From assembly GCF_031085175.1 (NCBI RefSeq), contig NZ_JAVHUY010000035.1, forward strand, positions 41,001 to 105,000: a stretch of DNA of 64,000 nucleotides, given 5' to 3'. This stretch comes from Phytohabitans maris (GTDB lineage: Bacteria > Actinomycetota > Actinomycetes > Mycobacteriales > Micromonosporaceae). Each line of letters starts with the position of its first letter. The stretch's first letter is position 1. Below the pieces are notes generated by a model. The model had not been told where the DNA came from and ran no database searches. It saw only the letters and a program-made list of their open reading frames with translations. This document shows, in pieces, positions 25,014 through 34,388 of the stretch. Both the position numbers and the translations under genes were made by a program.

Positions 25014-25110
25014 TTGCCGGTGGGCTCACGCGCCCCGGCAGCCGGTACAGCGTAGCGCAACCGCCGCCCGGACGCGCGCACGCCCCACCGGCCACCCGGC
25101 GGGGCACAGC

Positions 25111-26490
25111 TCAGCCGTGTGCTTTGCCTCGGCCGCCGGGGCCGGTGCGTTTGCGCGGGCGTACCGACACCTCGACCGGGCTGCCGGCGAAGCCGAACTC
25201 CTCGCGGAGCTTGCGCTCGACGAACCTCTGGTAGCCCGCGTCCAGCGGCCCGGTGGTGAACAGCACGAAGCGCGGTGGCCGGGTGCCCGCCTGGGTGGCG
25301 AAGAGCACGCGGGGTGCCCGCCCGCCGCGGACCGGGTGGGGGGTGGCCTGTACCAGTGCGGTCAGCCACTGGTTGAGCTGCCCGGTCGGTACCCGGGTCT
25401 CCCAGCTCTCCAGGGCCGTGCGCAGCGCGGGCGCCAGCTTGTCGACGGCGCGGCCGGTCCGGGCGGAGATGTTGACGCGCAGCGCCCAGGGGATGCGGCG
25501 CAGCTCGCGGTCGACCTCCTTCTCCAGCTGGTAGCGGCGGTCGTCGTCGACGAGGTCCCACTTGTTGAACGCGATGACCAGCGCCCGCCCGGCCTCCACC
25601 ACCATGCCGAGGATGCGCTGGTCCTGCTCGCTGATCGGCTCGCTGGCGTCCAGCAGTACGACGGCGACCTCGGCGGCCTCGATGGCGCCGGCGGTGCGCA
25701 GGCTCGCGTAGTACTCGGTGCCGCTGGCCCGCCCGGCCCGTTTGCGCAGGCCGGCGGTGTCGACCAGCTGCCAGGTCTCGCCGCCGATCTGTACCAGGCT
25801 GTCGACCGGGTCCACGGTGGTGCCGGCGACCGAGTCGACGACCGCGCGTTCCTCCTTGGCCAGGCGGTTGAGCAGGCTGGACTTTCCGACGTTGGGGCGG
25901 CCGACCAGGGCGACCCGGCGCGGGCCGCGCTCCCCCGGCTCGGTGACCGGGGGTGGCTCGGGCAGCGCCTCGAGTACGGCGTCGAGCAGGTCGCCGGAGC
26001 CGCGGCCGTGCAGGGCGGAGACCGGGTACGGCTGGCCGAGGCCGAGCGACCACAGGCCGGCCGACTCGAGCTCGATGGCCTGGTTGTCGGCCTTGTTGGC
26101 GACCAGCAGCACCGGCTTGGCGCTGCGCCGCAGCATCTTGACCGCGGCCTCGTCGACGTCGGTGGCGCCGACCGTGCTGTCGACGACGAAGAGCACCACG
26201 TCAGCGGTGGCGACGGCCGCCTCGGCCTGGGCGGCGATGGCGGCGGCCCGGTCCTTGGCATCCGGCTCCCAGCCGCCGGTGTCGACCACCGTGAACTGGC
26301 GGCCGGACCAGTTCGCGTCGTAGGGCACGCGGTCGCGGGTCACCCCGGGGGTGTCCTCGACCACCGCCTGGCGGCGGCCGATGATGCGGTTGACCAGGGT
26401 GGACTTGCCGACGTTCGGCCTGCCGACGACGGCCACGACGGGCACCGGACCGGTGAGCGCCTCCTCCTGCGGGACAGCCTCGAGACTCAC
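25111..26490 (-). CDS. der: Ribosome-assembly GTPase Der (EngA)
   Basis: 459 residues. Two consecutive G domains: the first with [16 protein letters not shown] and DTGG, NKAD; the second with [24 protein letters not shown] and NKWD. A C-terminal KH-like domain follows, ending in a basic tail ([16 protein letters not shown]). Der acts in late assembly of the 50S subunit. It lies 133 bp downstream of cmk in the same direction, the usual actinobacterial arrangement, and probably shares its transcript. The ATG at 26490 is well placed. Confidence 0.97.
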   Translation of the reverse strand: MSLEAVPQEEALTGPVPVVAVVGRPNVGKSTLVNRIIGRRQAVVEDTPGVTRDRVPYDANWSGRQFTVVDTGGWEPDAKDRAAAIAAQAEAAVATADVVLFVVDSTVGATDVDEAAVKMLRRSAKPVLLVANKADNQAIELESAGLWSLGLGQPYPVSALHGRGSGDLLDAVLEALPEPPPVTEPGERGPRRVALVGRPNVGKSSLLNRLAKEERAVVDSVAGTTVDPVDSLVQIGGETWQLVDTAGLRKRAGRASGTEYYASLRTAGAIEAAEVAVVLLDASEPISEQDQRILGMVVEAGRALVIAFNKWDLVDDDRRYQLEKEVDRELRRIPWALRVNISARTGRAVDKLAPALRTALESWETRVPTGQLNQWLTALVQATPHPVRGGRAPRVLFATQAGTRPPRFVLFTTGPLDAGYQRFVERKLREEFGFAGSPVEVSVRPRKRTGPGGRGKAHG

Positions 26491-26623
26491 GCCGCCCCTC
26501 CAGGAAAGCCACTGTCGAAAAGGACGCCGCCCGGGAGGACACCGTCAGACCAGGCGCCGCCCAACGGGGCGCCGCCGGAAAGGCCACCGCCGCGCGGGCG
26601 AAGGGCCACACGATCGAGAACGC

Positions 26624-27301
26624 TCACACCACACCGCCGAACGAGCGGTCGAGCATGCCGCGCAGGCGGGTCACGACCTCGTCGATACCCAGCTCGGTGG
26701 TGTCCAGGACGACGGCGTCCGGCGCCTGCTGCAGCGGGTCGGCGGCGCGGGTGGAGTCGAGGCGGTCGCGGCGGTCCAGGTCGGCGGCGGTGAAGGAGAG
26801 GTCGGCCGCGTTTTCCGCGCTGCGGCGCCGGGCCCGGGCGTCGGCGGAGGCCGTCAGGTAGACCTTGAGGTCGGCGTCGGGAGCGACCACCGAGCCGATG
26901 TCGCGGCCCTCGACCACGATGCGGCCGGCGGCCGCGATGATCTTGCGTTGCTGGGCCACGAGCAGCTGGCGCACCCACGGCACGGCCGCCACCGCGGACA
27001 CCGCGGCGGTCACCTCGGGGCCGCGGATCGCGCGGTCGACCGGGGTGCCGTCCACCCGCGTGTACGGCGCGTCGGGGTCGGTGCCGACCTCCACCTCGAT
27101 CTCACCGGCGACCTTGGCGACCGCCTCGGCGTCCTGCGGGTCGGTGCCGGAGGCGAGCGCGGCCCAGGTCACGGCCCGGTACATCGCGCCGGTGTCCAGG
27201 TACTGCGCGTACAGCGCCGCGGCGAGCCGGCGGGAGACGGTGGACTTGCCCGAACCGGACGGGCCGTCCACGGCCACCACACACCGCCCGGACCCCACCA
27301 T
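26624..27301 (-). CDS. cmk: Cytidylate kinase
   Basis: About 225 residues. It phosphorylates CMP and dCMP. P-loop AVDGPSGSGKSTVSRRLA, then YLDTGAMYRAVTW, IVVEGRDIGSVVAPDADLKV, and the LID region RRSAENAADLSF. The start is uncertain: ATG 27301 is used, but in-frame GTG codons at 27310 and 27313 sit immediately after AGGAGG. It is divergent from the DMT transporter gene at 27450 and is followed by der. Normally rluB or scpB would lie directly upstream; here about 4 kb of other genes separate them. Confidence 0.95.
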   Translation of the reverse strand: MVGSGRCVVAVDGPSGSGKSTVSRRLAAALYAQYLDTGAMYRAVTWAALASGTDPQDAEAVAKVAGEIEVEVGTDPDAPYTRVDGTPVDRAIRGPEVTAAVSAVAAVPWVRQLLVAQQRKIIAAAGRIVVEGRDIGSVVAPDADLKVYLTASADARARRRSAENAADLSFTAADLDRRDRLDSTRAADPLQQAPDAVVLDTTELGIDEVVTRLRGMLDRSFGGVV

Positions 27302-27449
27302 CTGTGACACCACGCCTCCTCGCGCAGGACAACCAAAATCCACCCTCAATCATGCCCGGTCGCCCGGACACGCATGCCAGCGCCACCGTGTACCGCCGGG
27401 TTGCGCCCGTTTGGGTACCCTTCCCCAAGATCGTCTGAAGGGAGCGTGG

Positions 27450-28343
27450 ATGCCGTACGGCGCGGTGCTCGTGATGGCCGCGGCCGTGCTCTGGGGCACC
27501 ACCGGGACGGCGCAGGCGGTCGCCTCCTACGACGGGTCGCCGCTCCCGCTCGGCTCCGCCCGGCTGGTCGTCGCCGGCCTGGTCTTCGCCGGCATCCTCG
27601 CCGCCCGCGGGGCGCGGAAGGTGCCGTGGCGGGCCGCGCTCACCAGCCGCCGTACCGTGGCCGTCGTCCTGCTCGGCGCGGCCTGCGTCGCGGCGTACCA
27701 GCCGGCCTTCTTCCACGGCGTACAGCGGACCGGTGTGGGCGTCGGCACCCTCACCGCGATCGGCTCGGCGCCGGTCTTCGCCGGCCTCGGCGCGCTGCTG
27801 GCCGGCCACCGCCCCGGCCGGCTCTGGTGGCTGTCGACCGCGACCGTGCTGGTCGGGCTCGGGCTGCTGCTGCGCGGCGGCGGCGCACTCCACGTCGACC
27901 TCGCCGGCGTGCTGGCCTGCCTGGTCGCCGGCGCCGCCTACGCCGCGTACACCGCGACCAGCAGGTGGCTGCTGCTCGCCGGGGTACCGCCGACCACGGT
28001 GCTCGCGTTCCTCTTCGCCGGCGGGGCGGCGCTGCTGCTGGTCTCCTCACCGGCGGCGAACATCGCCTGGCTCACCCGCCCGGACAACCTCTGGCTCGCC
28101 CTCTACCTCGGCGTGGTGGCGACGGCACTGCCGTACCTGCTGTGGGTGGCCGGGCTGGCCTCCGTCCGCACCTCGACCGCGGCCACGCTGAGCCTCACCG
28201 AGCCGCTGACCGCGGCCCTGCTCGGCTGGCTGCTCCTCGACGAACCGGTCACGAGCACGGGCCTGGCCGGGGCGGGTCTGGTGATCGCCGGACTCGCGGC
28301 CACGGCGGTCCGCCGCTCCCCCGTTCCCGCTTCGAGTCCGTAG
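27450..28343 (+). CDS. EamA/DMT-superfamily transporter
   Basis: 297 residues from ATG 27450, with GAAGGGAG upstream; the frame is open far upstream over the antisense of cmk. About ten hydrophobic segments form two EamA repeats. The N-terminal MAAAVLWGTTGTAQAVA and the late SLTEPLTAALLGWLLLDEPV are typical family markers. These proteins export or import small metabolites such as amino acids. It is followed after 10 bp by a ROK kinase gene and after that by an oxidoreductase, so the three are probably one transcript, though no shared pathway is apparent. Confidence 0.9.
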   Translation: MPYGAVLVMAAAVLWGTTGTAQAVASYDGSPLPLGSARLVVAGLVFAGILAARGARKVPWRAALTSRRTVAVVLLGAACVAAYQPAFFHGVQRTGVGVGTLTAIGSAPVFAGLGALLAGHRPGRLWWLSTATVLVGLGLLLRGGGALHVDLAGVLACLVAGAAYAAYTATSRWLLLAGVPPTTVLAFLFAGGAALLLVSSPAANIAWLTRPDNLWLALYLGVVATALPYLLWVAGLASVRTSTAATLSLTEPLTAALLGWLLLDEPVTSTGLAGAGLVIAGLAATAVRRSPVPASSP

Positions 28344-28353
28344 GATCATTCTC

Positions 28354-29376
28354 GTGCGACCCTCAGCGACTGGTGTCGTCGTCGGCCTCGACGTCGGCGG
28401 TACGGCCACGAACGCCACGGTGGTGGACCAGACCGGCCGGTTCCTGGTGGACCGGCTCGTGGAGACGCCGAGCTGCGTGCTCGACGGCCCACCCGCGGCG
28501 CTCGACGCCCTTGCCCGCTCGGTCGACGTGGTGCTGGAGCTCACCGGCACCGACCCCGGCACGGTGCGCGCGGTGGGGCTGGACACGCCCGGCCCGTCCA
28601 GCGCCGACGGCGTGCTCTCCGCCAAGGGCGCGACCAACTTCGCGCTCCCGGAGTGGTACGGCTTCGACATCCGCGGCGCGCTGGAAAAGCGGCTCGGGCT
28701 GCCGGTCGTCTACAACAACGACGGCAACGCGGCCGCGCTCTACGCGCACGTGGTCCACTTCGGCGCCGACGCGCCCCGCCGCTCCTCGGTCTCCGCGATC
28801 GTCGGCACCGGGCTCGGCGGCGGCGTCATCGAGTCCGGCCAGGTCGTCAAGGGCGCCACCGGGATGGCCGGCGAGCTCGGCCACGTACACATCCCGATGC
28901 ACGGGCTGCTCGCCGACGGGCAGACGCTGCCGGCCTGCAACTGCGGCTTCTCCGGCGACGTGGAGAGCGTGGCGTCGCTGACCGGCATCGTCAAAAACCT
29001 CCTGCCGTACTGGCTGACCCGCTACCCCGACCACGAGCTGGCCGGCGTGCCGATCAAAGAGGCGGCCAAGCTGGTCCGCGGGCTCGGCGAGCGGGGCGAC
29101 GAGCTGGCCCGCGAGATCTTCGAGCAGCAGGCGATGGCGCTCGGCCGCCTCTTCACCATCGCGGCCAACTTCACCGACCCGCACGCCTACTTCGTGGGCG
29201 GCGGCGTGGTCGAGGCCGCCCCGGACTTTCGCGACTGGTTCCTGGACCGGGTGCGGGCGCACACCCTGCTCCGCGCCGAGCAGGCCAAGGTGACCACGTT
29301 CGCGCTCGTACCCGACCTCGACATGGCCGGGGCGCGCGGCGCCGCGCTGGCCGCGCTCGGCCCGGTGGCGGCCTGA
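28354..29376 (+). CDS. ROK-family sugar kinase
   Basis: 340 residues from GTG 28354. N-terminal phosphate-binding motif VVGLDVGGTATNATVVD, mid-protein NNDGNAAAL and GTGLGGGVI with an EL-GH motif (GELGHVHIP) and the Cys segment LPACNCGFSGDVES, a variant of the ROK zinc motif. The ligand spacing is looser than the classical CxCGxxGCxE because Gly-Cys is replaced by Ser-Gly, so zinc binding is uncertain. Likely a glucokinase or related hexokinase, since there is no N-terminal DNA-binding domain. It is in tight succession with the DMT transporter and the LLM oxidoreductase. Confidence 0.87.
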   Translation: MRPSATGVVVGLDVGGTATNATVVDQTGRFLVDRLVETPSCVLDGPPAALDALARSVDVVLELTGTDPGTVRAVGLDTPGPSSADGVLSAKGATNFALPEWYGFDIRGALEKRLGLPVVYNNDGNAAALYAHVVHFGADAPRRSSVSAIVGTGLGGGVIESGQVVKGATGMAGELGHVHIPMHGLLADGQTLPACNCGFSGDVESVASLTGIVKNLLPYWLTRYPDHELAGVPIKEAAKLVRGLGERGDELAREIFEQQAMALGRLFTIAANFTDPHAYFVGGGVVEAAPDFRDWFLDRVRAHTLLRAEQAKVTTFALVPDLDMAGARGAALAALGPVAA

Positions 29377-29380
29377 TCGC

Positions 29381-30271
29381 GTGACGACGAAGCTGGGCGT
29401 CTTCATCCCCAACTTCGGGCCGCACGCGACGCCCGACATCCTGCACGGCTGGGTGCGGTTCGCCGAGTCGCACGGCTTCGACCTGGCGATGACCTCCGAC
29501 CACGTGGCGCCCACACCGGACGTCACCGCCCTGTACCCGTCGCCGTTCTACGACCCGTTCGCGACGCTGGCCTGGCTGGGCGGGCTCACCGAACGCCTCG
29601 AGCTGGGCACCACCGTCGCGATCGTCCCCTACCGGCACCCGCTGCTCACCGCCCGCATGGCCAACAACATCGACCAGTTCACCGGCGGCCGGTTCATCCT
29701 CGGGGTGGGCGTGGGCTGGTCGGAGGCGGAGTTCGCCGCGGTCGGCGCGCCGTTCCGGGAGCGGGGGCGGGTGACCGACGAATACCTGGCGGCCATCACG
29801 GATGCCTGGACCAACGACGTGGTCTCCCTCGACGGCGCCTACGTCACCTACCGCGACGTCACGACCGGCCCGCGCGCCGCCCGCGCGCCGCACCCGCCGC
29901 TGTGGGTCGGCGGCTGGGGCCCGACCGCGATCCGGCGCACGGTCCGCTTCGGCGACGCCTGGCACCCCAACCAGCTCGACCTCGAACGGGTCCGGGCCAC
30001 GCTGCCCATGCTGCGCGCGGAGGCCGAGCGGCAGGGGCGGCCGGTGCCCGCGTTCTGCCCGCGGATGCGCGCCCAGCTCACCGGCGGCGACCTGCTGGAG
30101 ACCGGCCGCCCCTTCGGCCGCGGCAGCCTCCGCCAGATCCGCCGCGACCTGGCCACCCTGATCGAGCTCGGCGCCGCCTATGTGGTCCTCGACCCGCTCG
30201 CCGACAACCCCCACGACCGCGTCTGCCCCGACCGCGACTGGGAGACGCTCGCCGCCGTGGTCGCCCCCTGA
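29381..30271 (+). CDS. LLM-class (F420-dependent type) oxidoreductase
   Basis: 296 residues from GTG 29381, four bases after the ROK stop. A luciferase-like TIM barrel: LGVFIPNFGPH start, TSDHVAPTPDV, LGTTVAIVPYRHPLLTA and a strong GRFILGVGVGWSEAEFAAVG segment. In actinobacteria this subfamily generally uses F420 rather than FMN, but the cofactor is inferred. The substrate is unknown. The 3' end is convergent with a phosphotransferase gene only 15 bp away, with no clear terminator between them. Confidence 0.87.
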   Translation: MTTKLGVFIPNFGPHATPDILHGWVRFAESHGFDLAMTSDHVAPTPDVTALYPSPFYDPFATLAWLGGLTERLELGTTVAIVPYRHPLLTARMANNIDQFTGGRFILGVGVGWSEAEFAAVGAPFRERGRVTDEYLAAITDAWTNDVVSLDGAYVTYRDVTTGPRAARAPHPPLWVGGWGPTAIRRTVRFGDAWHPNQLDLERVRATLPMLRAEAERQGRPVPAFCPRMRAQLTGGDLLETGRPFGRGSLRQIRRDLATLIELGAAYVVLDPLADNPHDRVCPDRDWETLAAVVAP

Positions 30272-30286
30272 CCCTTTGGAGCCGCC

Positions 30287-31033
30287 TCACATCCGGGATC
30301 TCAACACGTCGAACTCACAGCCGGGCAGGGACGGGTCGAAGCCGTGCTCGACCAGCCAGCGGGCCGCCACCAGGCTCCGCCACGACCACCACCCGCGGAT
30401 CACGTCGAGGTCGACATCGGTGCCGTAGCCGGCGACCACATCGTCAAGGTGCTCCTCGTGTCCGAGCGTCAGGACGGCGAGGTCGTACAGGGCGTCGCCC
30501 TGGGCCGCCTCGGACCAGTCGATCACACCGGTGATCTCGTCGTCGTCGACGAACACGTGGGTGATCTGCAGATCGCCGTGCGTGAACACTGGTTTCCACG
30601 GCCGCAGCGCGGCCTCGGCGACCTGGCGGTTACGGTTGACCACGTCCGTGGGAAGGACACCGTTCGCGACGAGCCACTCGCATCCGCCGTCCAGGCGCGA
30701 GGCGAGTTCGTCGAGGCGCCGACCGGGCCACGGCGGCAGGGGCGCGTCGTGCAGCGTCCGCGCGGCCGCACCCGCCGCGGCCCACGCCGCCGACGACGCG
30801 GGCGACGGCTCGCCGAGGCGGCCCAGTGCCATCCCGGGCAGGGCGGCGAGCGCGAGCACGGGTGGCTTGCGCCACAGCACCCGCGCGGTCGGGATCGGCG
30901 CCAGAGCCATCGCCTCGACCTCGACGTCGGTGCGCGTCTGATCAGCGTCGATCTTCAGGAACACATCACCGACCCGCAGGGTCGCCCGCTCGTCATGGGC
31001 GACGACGACCCTGACCTCTTCCACGCCGGCCAT
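30287..31033 (-). CDS. Aminoglycoside-phosphotransferase-like (APH) kinase
   Basis: 248 residues, a short member of the APH/choline kinase superfamily. The catalytic segment reads FTHGDLQITHVFVDDDEITG and then GVIDWSEAAQGDALYDLA, supplying the catalytic Asp and the metal-binding Asp. The usual Asn of HGDxxxxN is His. The N-terminal lobe is compressed. Relatives phosphorylate antibiotics, homoserine or other small alcohols, so resistance should not be assumed. It stands alone on the minus strand; 650 bp of repeat-rich DNA lie upstream. Confidence 0.83.
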   Translation of the reverse strand: MAGVEEVRVVVAHDERATLRVGDVFLKIDADQTRTDVEVEAMALAPIPTARVLWRKPPVLALAALPGMALGRLGEPSPASSAAWAAAGAAARTLHDAPLPPWPGRRLDELASRLDGGCEWLVANGVLPTDVVNRNRQVAEAALRPWKPVFTHGDLQITHVFVDDDEITGVIDWSEAAQGDALYDLAVLTLGHEEHLDDVVAGYGTDVDLDVIRGWWSWRSLVAARWLVEHGFDPSLPGCEFDVLRSRM

Positions 31034-31095
31034 TATCGCGAGCCGACCATCGACGCCGCCCGGGTTTATCGGCTGGCTCTGCGGCGGGTCGGCTC

Positions 31096-31133
31096 CGCGA
31101 GAAGCTCTCGAGCTGCCCGCACAGGCGGGGCAC
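31096..31133. repeat. 38-bp dispersed repeat, copy 1
   Basis: This 38-bp sequence, beginning CGCGAGAAGCTCTCGAGCTG, is present as an exact inverted copy at 51376-51413. It contains the self-complementary block CGAGAAGCTCTCG and a GCCCGCACAGGCGGGG hairpin. It lies in the non-coding stretch 31034-31684, which holds no recognisable gene. Confidence 0.85.
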
Positions 31134-31205
31134 TGTGGCCCTGGCTACGGCCAGGCACCACGATCGGCCCGACCCGCCGCAGGCAGCCGCAACCGCCGTC
31201 ACATC

Positions 31206-31303
31206 AGTGCGGTGGCCACTAACCTTTGCCGGCTTCGCCGGGCCCGGGTGATCGGCGGCCTTCGGCCGCCGGTCACCCGGTGAACGTTGGTGGCCACCGC
31301 ACT
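31206..31303. repeat. 98-bp nested stem-loop
   Basis: Outer arms AGTGCGGTGGCCAC (31206-31219) and its exact reverse complement (31290-31303) enclose an inner hairpin of CCGGGTGA, then GGCGGCC-TTC-GGCCGCC, then TCACCCGG (31244-31280). It is upstream of the APH gene, not between convergent genes, so a simple terminator role is not obvious. It may be a mobile palindromic unit or a structured RNA. Confidence 0.75.
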
Positions 31304-31465
31304 AGATGCCACTCACGCTAGTTCGATCAAGGCTGTGGGCTGGACGCGCTCAGGAGCGCCAGCCCGTCGCCCGGCCCGGGCGGGTGGTCGAGATCGTGGT
31401 ACGCAGCTGCCCCCGGGCGGGCCGATTCGTACCATGATCTGCTGGGGCCCACGGCCCGGAAGCGG

Positions 31466-31524
31466 CAAAGTCCCTGACATTGCTGCTTCCGCCCGTCGAT
31501 GAGGCAGCAAAGTCAGGGACTTTG
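31466..31524. repeat. Long stem-loop with 21-bp arms
   Basis: CAAAGTCCCTGACATTGCTGC (21 nt, 31466-31486) pairs with 31504-31524 at 20 of 21 positions across a 17-nt loop. It lies 160 bp from the rluB stop. On the minus strand it could end transcripts from the scp-rluB operon; a GATCTTG follows, not a U-run. Confidence 0.7.
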
Positions 31525-31571
31525 TCGGGATCTTGAAGGCGCGCGGCGGGGGCGGTGGATGGTTGTGCGAA

Positions 31572-31680
31572 CGCGGAGGGTGAGGCCGTGGGAACGCACC
31601 CCCAAGAAAACGCTCCACGTTTCCTCGGGGAACCCGCGCAACGGTCCGGACCACCGCGGACGTCGCGGTAGCTCGGATCT
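31572..31680. repeat. ~110-bp dispersed repeat at the 3' end of rluB
   Basis: It is nearly identical to 51494-51611 beside recN and, inverted, to 50815-50888. Shared blocks include GCGGAGGGTGAGGCCG, CCAAGAAAACGCTCC, and CGCAACGGTCCGGACCACCG. The copy ends 4 bp before the rluB stop codon, as the other ends 17 bp before the recN stop. On the minus strand it would form the 3' UTR. Confidence 0.8.
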
Positions 31681-31684
31681 GTCT

Positions 31685-32446
31685 TTAGCTCTGGTGCTCC
31701 TCGACCGAGCTTTGGCCCTGGCGCTCTTCGACGGAGCGGAAGAGGGACGCGACCTCGGGGTTGGAGAGGCGGCGGGTGCGGCCGACCTTGAGGTCGCCGA
31801 GCCGGATCGGGCCGATCGCGGTGCGGACCAGGCGGGAGACCGGGTGGCCGACCTCTTCCATCAGGCGCCGGACGATGTGCTTGCGCCCCTCGTGCAGCGT
31901 GATCTCCACTTGGGCCGTGCGGCCGAGCGTGTCGACCACCTTGAACGCGTCGGCCCGCACCGGCCCGTCCGCCAGCTCGACGCCGGCCAGCAGCCGCCGG
32001 CCGAGCGCGCGGGGGATGGGGCCGGCGACCTCGGCCAGGTAGGTCTTCGGGACCCCGAACGACGGGTGCATCAGCCGGTGGGCGAGCGTGCCGTCGTTGG
32101 TGAGCAGGAGCAGCCCCTCGCTGTCGGCGTCGAGGCGGCCGACGTGGTAGACGCGCTGTTCGACGGTGCCGAGGTAGTCGGAGATCGCCTCGCGGCCGCG
32201 CTCGTCGGCCATGGTGGAGACGACGCCGCGCGGTTTGTTCATGGCGAGGTAGACCAGGCGGGTGTCGGCGACGACCCGCTGCCCGTCGACGTAGATCTCC
32301 GCGGTCTCCGGGTCGACCTTGTCGCCGAGGCGGGCCACCCGCCCGTCGACCACGACCCGCCCGCGCGCGATCAGGTCTTCGCTCGCCCGCCGCGAACCCA
32401 CGCCGGCCGCGGCGAGGACCTTCTGGAGGCGCTCACTGGTTGGCAT
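31685..32446 (-). CDS. rluB: Ribosomal large-subunit pseudouridine synthase RluB
   Basis: 253 residues. Residues 1-60 form an S4 RNA-binding domain (LQKVLAAAGVGSRRASEDLI). The catalytic loop is VGRLDADSEGLLLLTNDG with the nucleophilic Asp; a later GRKHIVRRLMEEVGHPV segment is typical of RluB/E/F. It isomerises a uridine in the peptidyl-transferase region of 23S rRNA. It overlaps scpB by 14 bp, the conserved actinobacterial arrangement. The short Ser/Glu/Gln-rich C-terminal tail is variable in the family. Confidence 0.95.
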   Translation of the reverse strand: MPTSERLQKVLAAAGVGSRRASEDLIARGRVVVDGRVARLGDKVDPETAEIYVDGQRVVADTRLVYLAMNKPRGVVSTMADERGREAISDYLGTVEQRVYHVGRLDADSEGLLLLTNDGTLAHRLMHPSFGVPKTYLAEVAGPIPRALGRRLLAGVELADGPVRADAFKVVDTLGRTAQVEITLHEGRKHIVRRLMEEVGHPVSRLVRTAIGPIRLGDLKVGRTRRLSNPEVASLFRSVEERQGQSSVEEHQS

Positions 32447-34388
32447 CGGCGATCTCTTCCACGTCGTCGGGCAGGAAGGGGGCGAGCGGGGGTAGGTCGT
32501 TGACCGAGTTCATGCCGAGCTTTTCCAGGAACAGCGTGGTCGTCCGGTACAGGAACGCGCCCGACTCCGGCTCCGTGCCACACTCTTCCACCAAACCCCG
32601 CGAGACCAGGGTACGGATGACGCCGTCACAGTTGACACCCCGGATCGCCGAGATCCGCGAACGGGTCACCGGCTGCTTGTAGGCCACGACCGCGAGCGTC
32701 TCCAGGGCCGCCTGGGTCAGCCGCACCGACTGCCCGTCGAGGACGAAGCGTTCGACGTAGGGTGCGTACTCGGGGCGGGTGTAGAGCCGCCAGCCGCCCG
32801 CCACCTTGCGCAGGTCGAAGCCGTGGCCGGCCGCCGTGTACCCCTCGGCGACGGTGACGAGGGTGGCCGCGATGCGCTCGGTGGGCTGTTCGAGGATCTG
32901 CGCGAGGACGATCTCGGTGACCGGCTCGTCGACCACGAGGAGGATCGCTTCGAGGGCGCCCTTGAGCTCGCTGTCGTCGATGAGGGCGAGCGCGGACTGC
33001 TCCGCTTTTCCTTCGGGCGTGGCTTCCCCTTCGGAGCTGGCATCCGCCGCGGAGCTGGCTTGCCCTTCGGAGCTGGCTTGCCCTTCGGGGGTGGCTTCCG
33101 CCTCGGAGCTCGCTTCCCCTCCGGGGGTGGCTTGCCCTCCTGGGGTGGCTTCTGCTTCGGAGCTGGCTTCCGCTTCGGGGGTGACGTCCGCCTCGGATCT
33201 GGCTTCCGCCACGGAGCTGGCCTGCCCTTCGGGGGTGGTGTCGGGGCTCTGCGCCGCTTCCTCGCGGGGAACGGTGGCCGGAGCTGCCGTGGCTTGCCGG
33301 TCCACAATGGACTCGGTGGCGGCGTCCGTCGCCGCCGCGGGTTCGGGGGGTCCCGCTTCCGCGGGCTCGGCCGGTGCGGGGGCGTCCACCGGTGTGGCCT
33401 GTAGATCCGCCGCTGGCTCGGACTCCGCGACCGGCTCGTCCTCCACCGGCGGCTCCGGCTCCGCGACCAGGTCAGGCTCGCTGGTCGGGCTGGGCGCGGC
33501 GGTCGGGTCGGTGTCGGCGGTCGGATCGGTGTCGATCGAGGGCTCGGTCTCGGCCGCCGGGTCGGCGCTCGCGGCCGGCTCTGGCTCGTCTACGGGCGTG
33601 GGTTCGATCGAGGGCTCGGACACCGGGGCGGACCGGCCGGCCGGCGCATCGTCCACGGGCACGGCCGCCGCGGGCAGTTCGGCTTCCGGGGCTGGCTCGG
33701 ACTTCTCGGCCACATCGGACCCCGCGGCCGGGTCGGGCTCACCGGCCGGGTCGGCTTCCGGCGACGGGGCGGGCCCTGCGGCTGGCTCGAACCTTCCATC
33801 TGAGGCGGAGCCGCCGGCCGGGTCGGCGTCGACCGAGGGAGCAGCCACCGGCACCGGCTCGGACCTTCCGGCTGGGACGGAGCCGCCGGTCGGGTCGGCG
33901 TCGACCGAGGGATTGGGCTCCGGGTCTGGCTCTGCCGCAGACGCGTCGGGCGCCGGCTCGGGCTCGTCTTGCGGCTGAGGATCCGCGAGCGACGAAGGGG
34001 CCGCGGACTGGTCGGGCTCGGTGGGGGTCGAGGGCTCCGCCGCGGCGCTGGGCGGCGCTGCCGGGTCGTCGACCACGACCGGCTCGTCGGCCACGATCCG
34101 CTCGTCGGCTGCGATCCGCTCGTCGGCTGCGGCCTGCGAAGGCGTGGGCGCCGCCTCGGACTCCGCGGGCGGGCCGGCCTGCGCCGGCGGTGCCGGCTCG
34201 GGCTCGCTCGACGGTCCGGCGGCGGGGGCGTCCACCGCTACCGGGGCGTCGGTGGCGGGAGTGTTCGCCTCCGACTGCTCGGTGTCTACATCGGACCCGG
34301 CCGGCGGTGAAGGCTTGGGGCGGTCCCAGGGTGGGACCCACGCGGCGGCCTGGTCGGCTAGCGTCTCGCGCCGCTCGTCACCCGTCAC
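32433..34388 (-). CDS. scpB: Segregation and condensation protein ScpB with a ~460-residue disordered N-terminal extension
   Basis: 651 residues, against about 190-250 in most bacteria. The start is GTG 34388, overlapping the scpA stop as GTGA. The C-terminal ~190 residues are a normal ScpB with two winged helices (LKGALEAILLVVDEPVTE, LTQAALETLAVVAYKQPVTR, IRGVNCDGVIRTLVSRGLVE). The preceding ~460 residues are almost only Ala, Glu, Asp, Pro, Ser and Thr, acidic, with degenerate repeats such as DADPAGGS and SSEAEATPEGQA. With ScpA it bridges SMC heads. The frame is open throughout and codon use stays high-GC, so the extension is probably translated. An internal start near 33000 cannot be excluded. 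Confidence 0.93.
   Translation of the reverse strand: MTGDERRETLADQAAAWVPPWDRPKPSPPAGSDVDTEQSEANTPATDAPVAVDAPAAGPSSEPEPAPPAQAGPPAESEAAPTPSQAAADERIAADERIVADEPVVVDDPAAPPSAAAEPSTPTEPDQSAAPSSLADPQPQDEPEPAPDASAAEPDPEPNPSVDADPTGGSVPAGRSEPVPVAAPSVDADPAGGSASDGRFEPAAGPAPSPEADPAGEPDPAAGSDVAEKSEPAPEAELPAAAVPVDDAPAGRSAPVSEPSIEPTPVDEPEPAASADPAAETEPSIDTDPTADTDPTAAPSPTSEPDLVAEPEPPVEDEPVAESEPAADLQATPVDAPAPAEPAEAGPPEPAAATDAATESIVDRQATAAPATVPREEAAQSPDTTPEGQASSVAEARSEADVTPEAEASSEAEATPGGQATPGGEASSEAEATPEGQASSEGQASSAADASSEGEATPEGKAEQSALALIDDSELKGALEAILLVVDEPVTEIVLAQILEQPTERIAATLVTVAEGYTAAGHGFDLRKVAGGWRLYTRPEYAPYVERFVLDGQSVRLTQAALETLAVVAYKQPVTRSRISAIRGVNCDGVIRTLVSRGLVEECGTEPESGAFLYRTTTLFLEKLGMNSVNDLPPLAPFLPDDVEEIADANQ

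Noticed and set aside
30287..31033. APH-like kinase as an antibiotic-resistance gene
   Set aside because: Only superfamily motifs are present; there is no close similarity to a named resistance enzyme and no resistance context.
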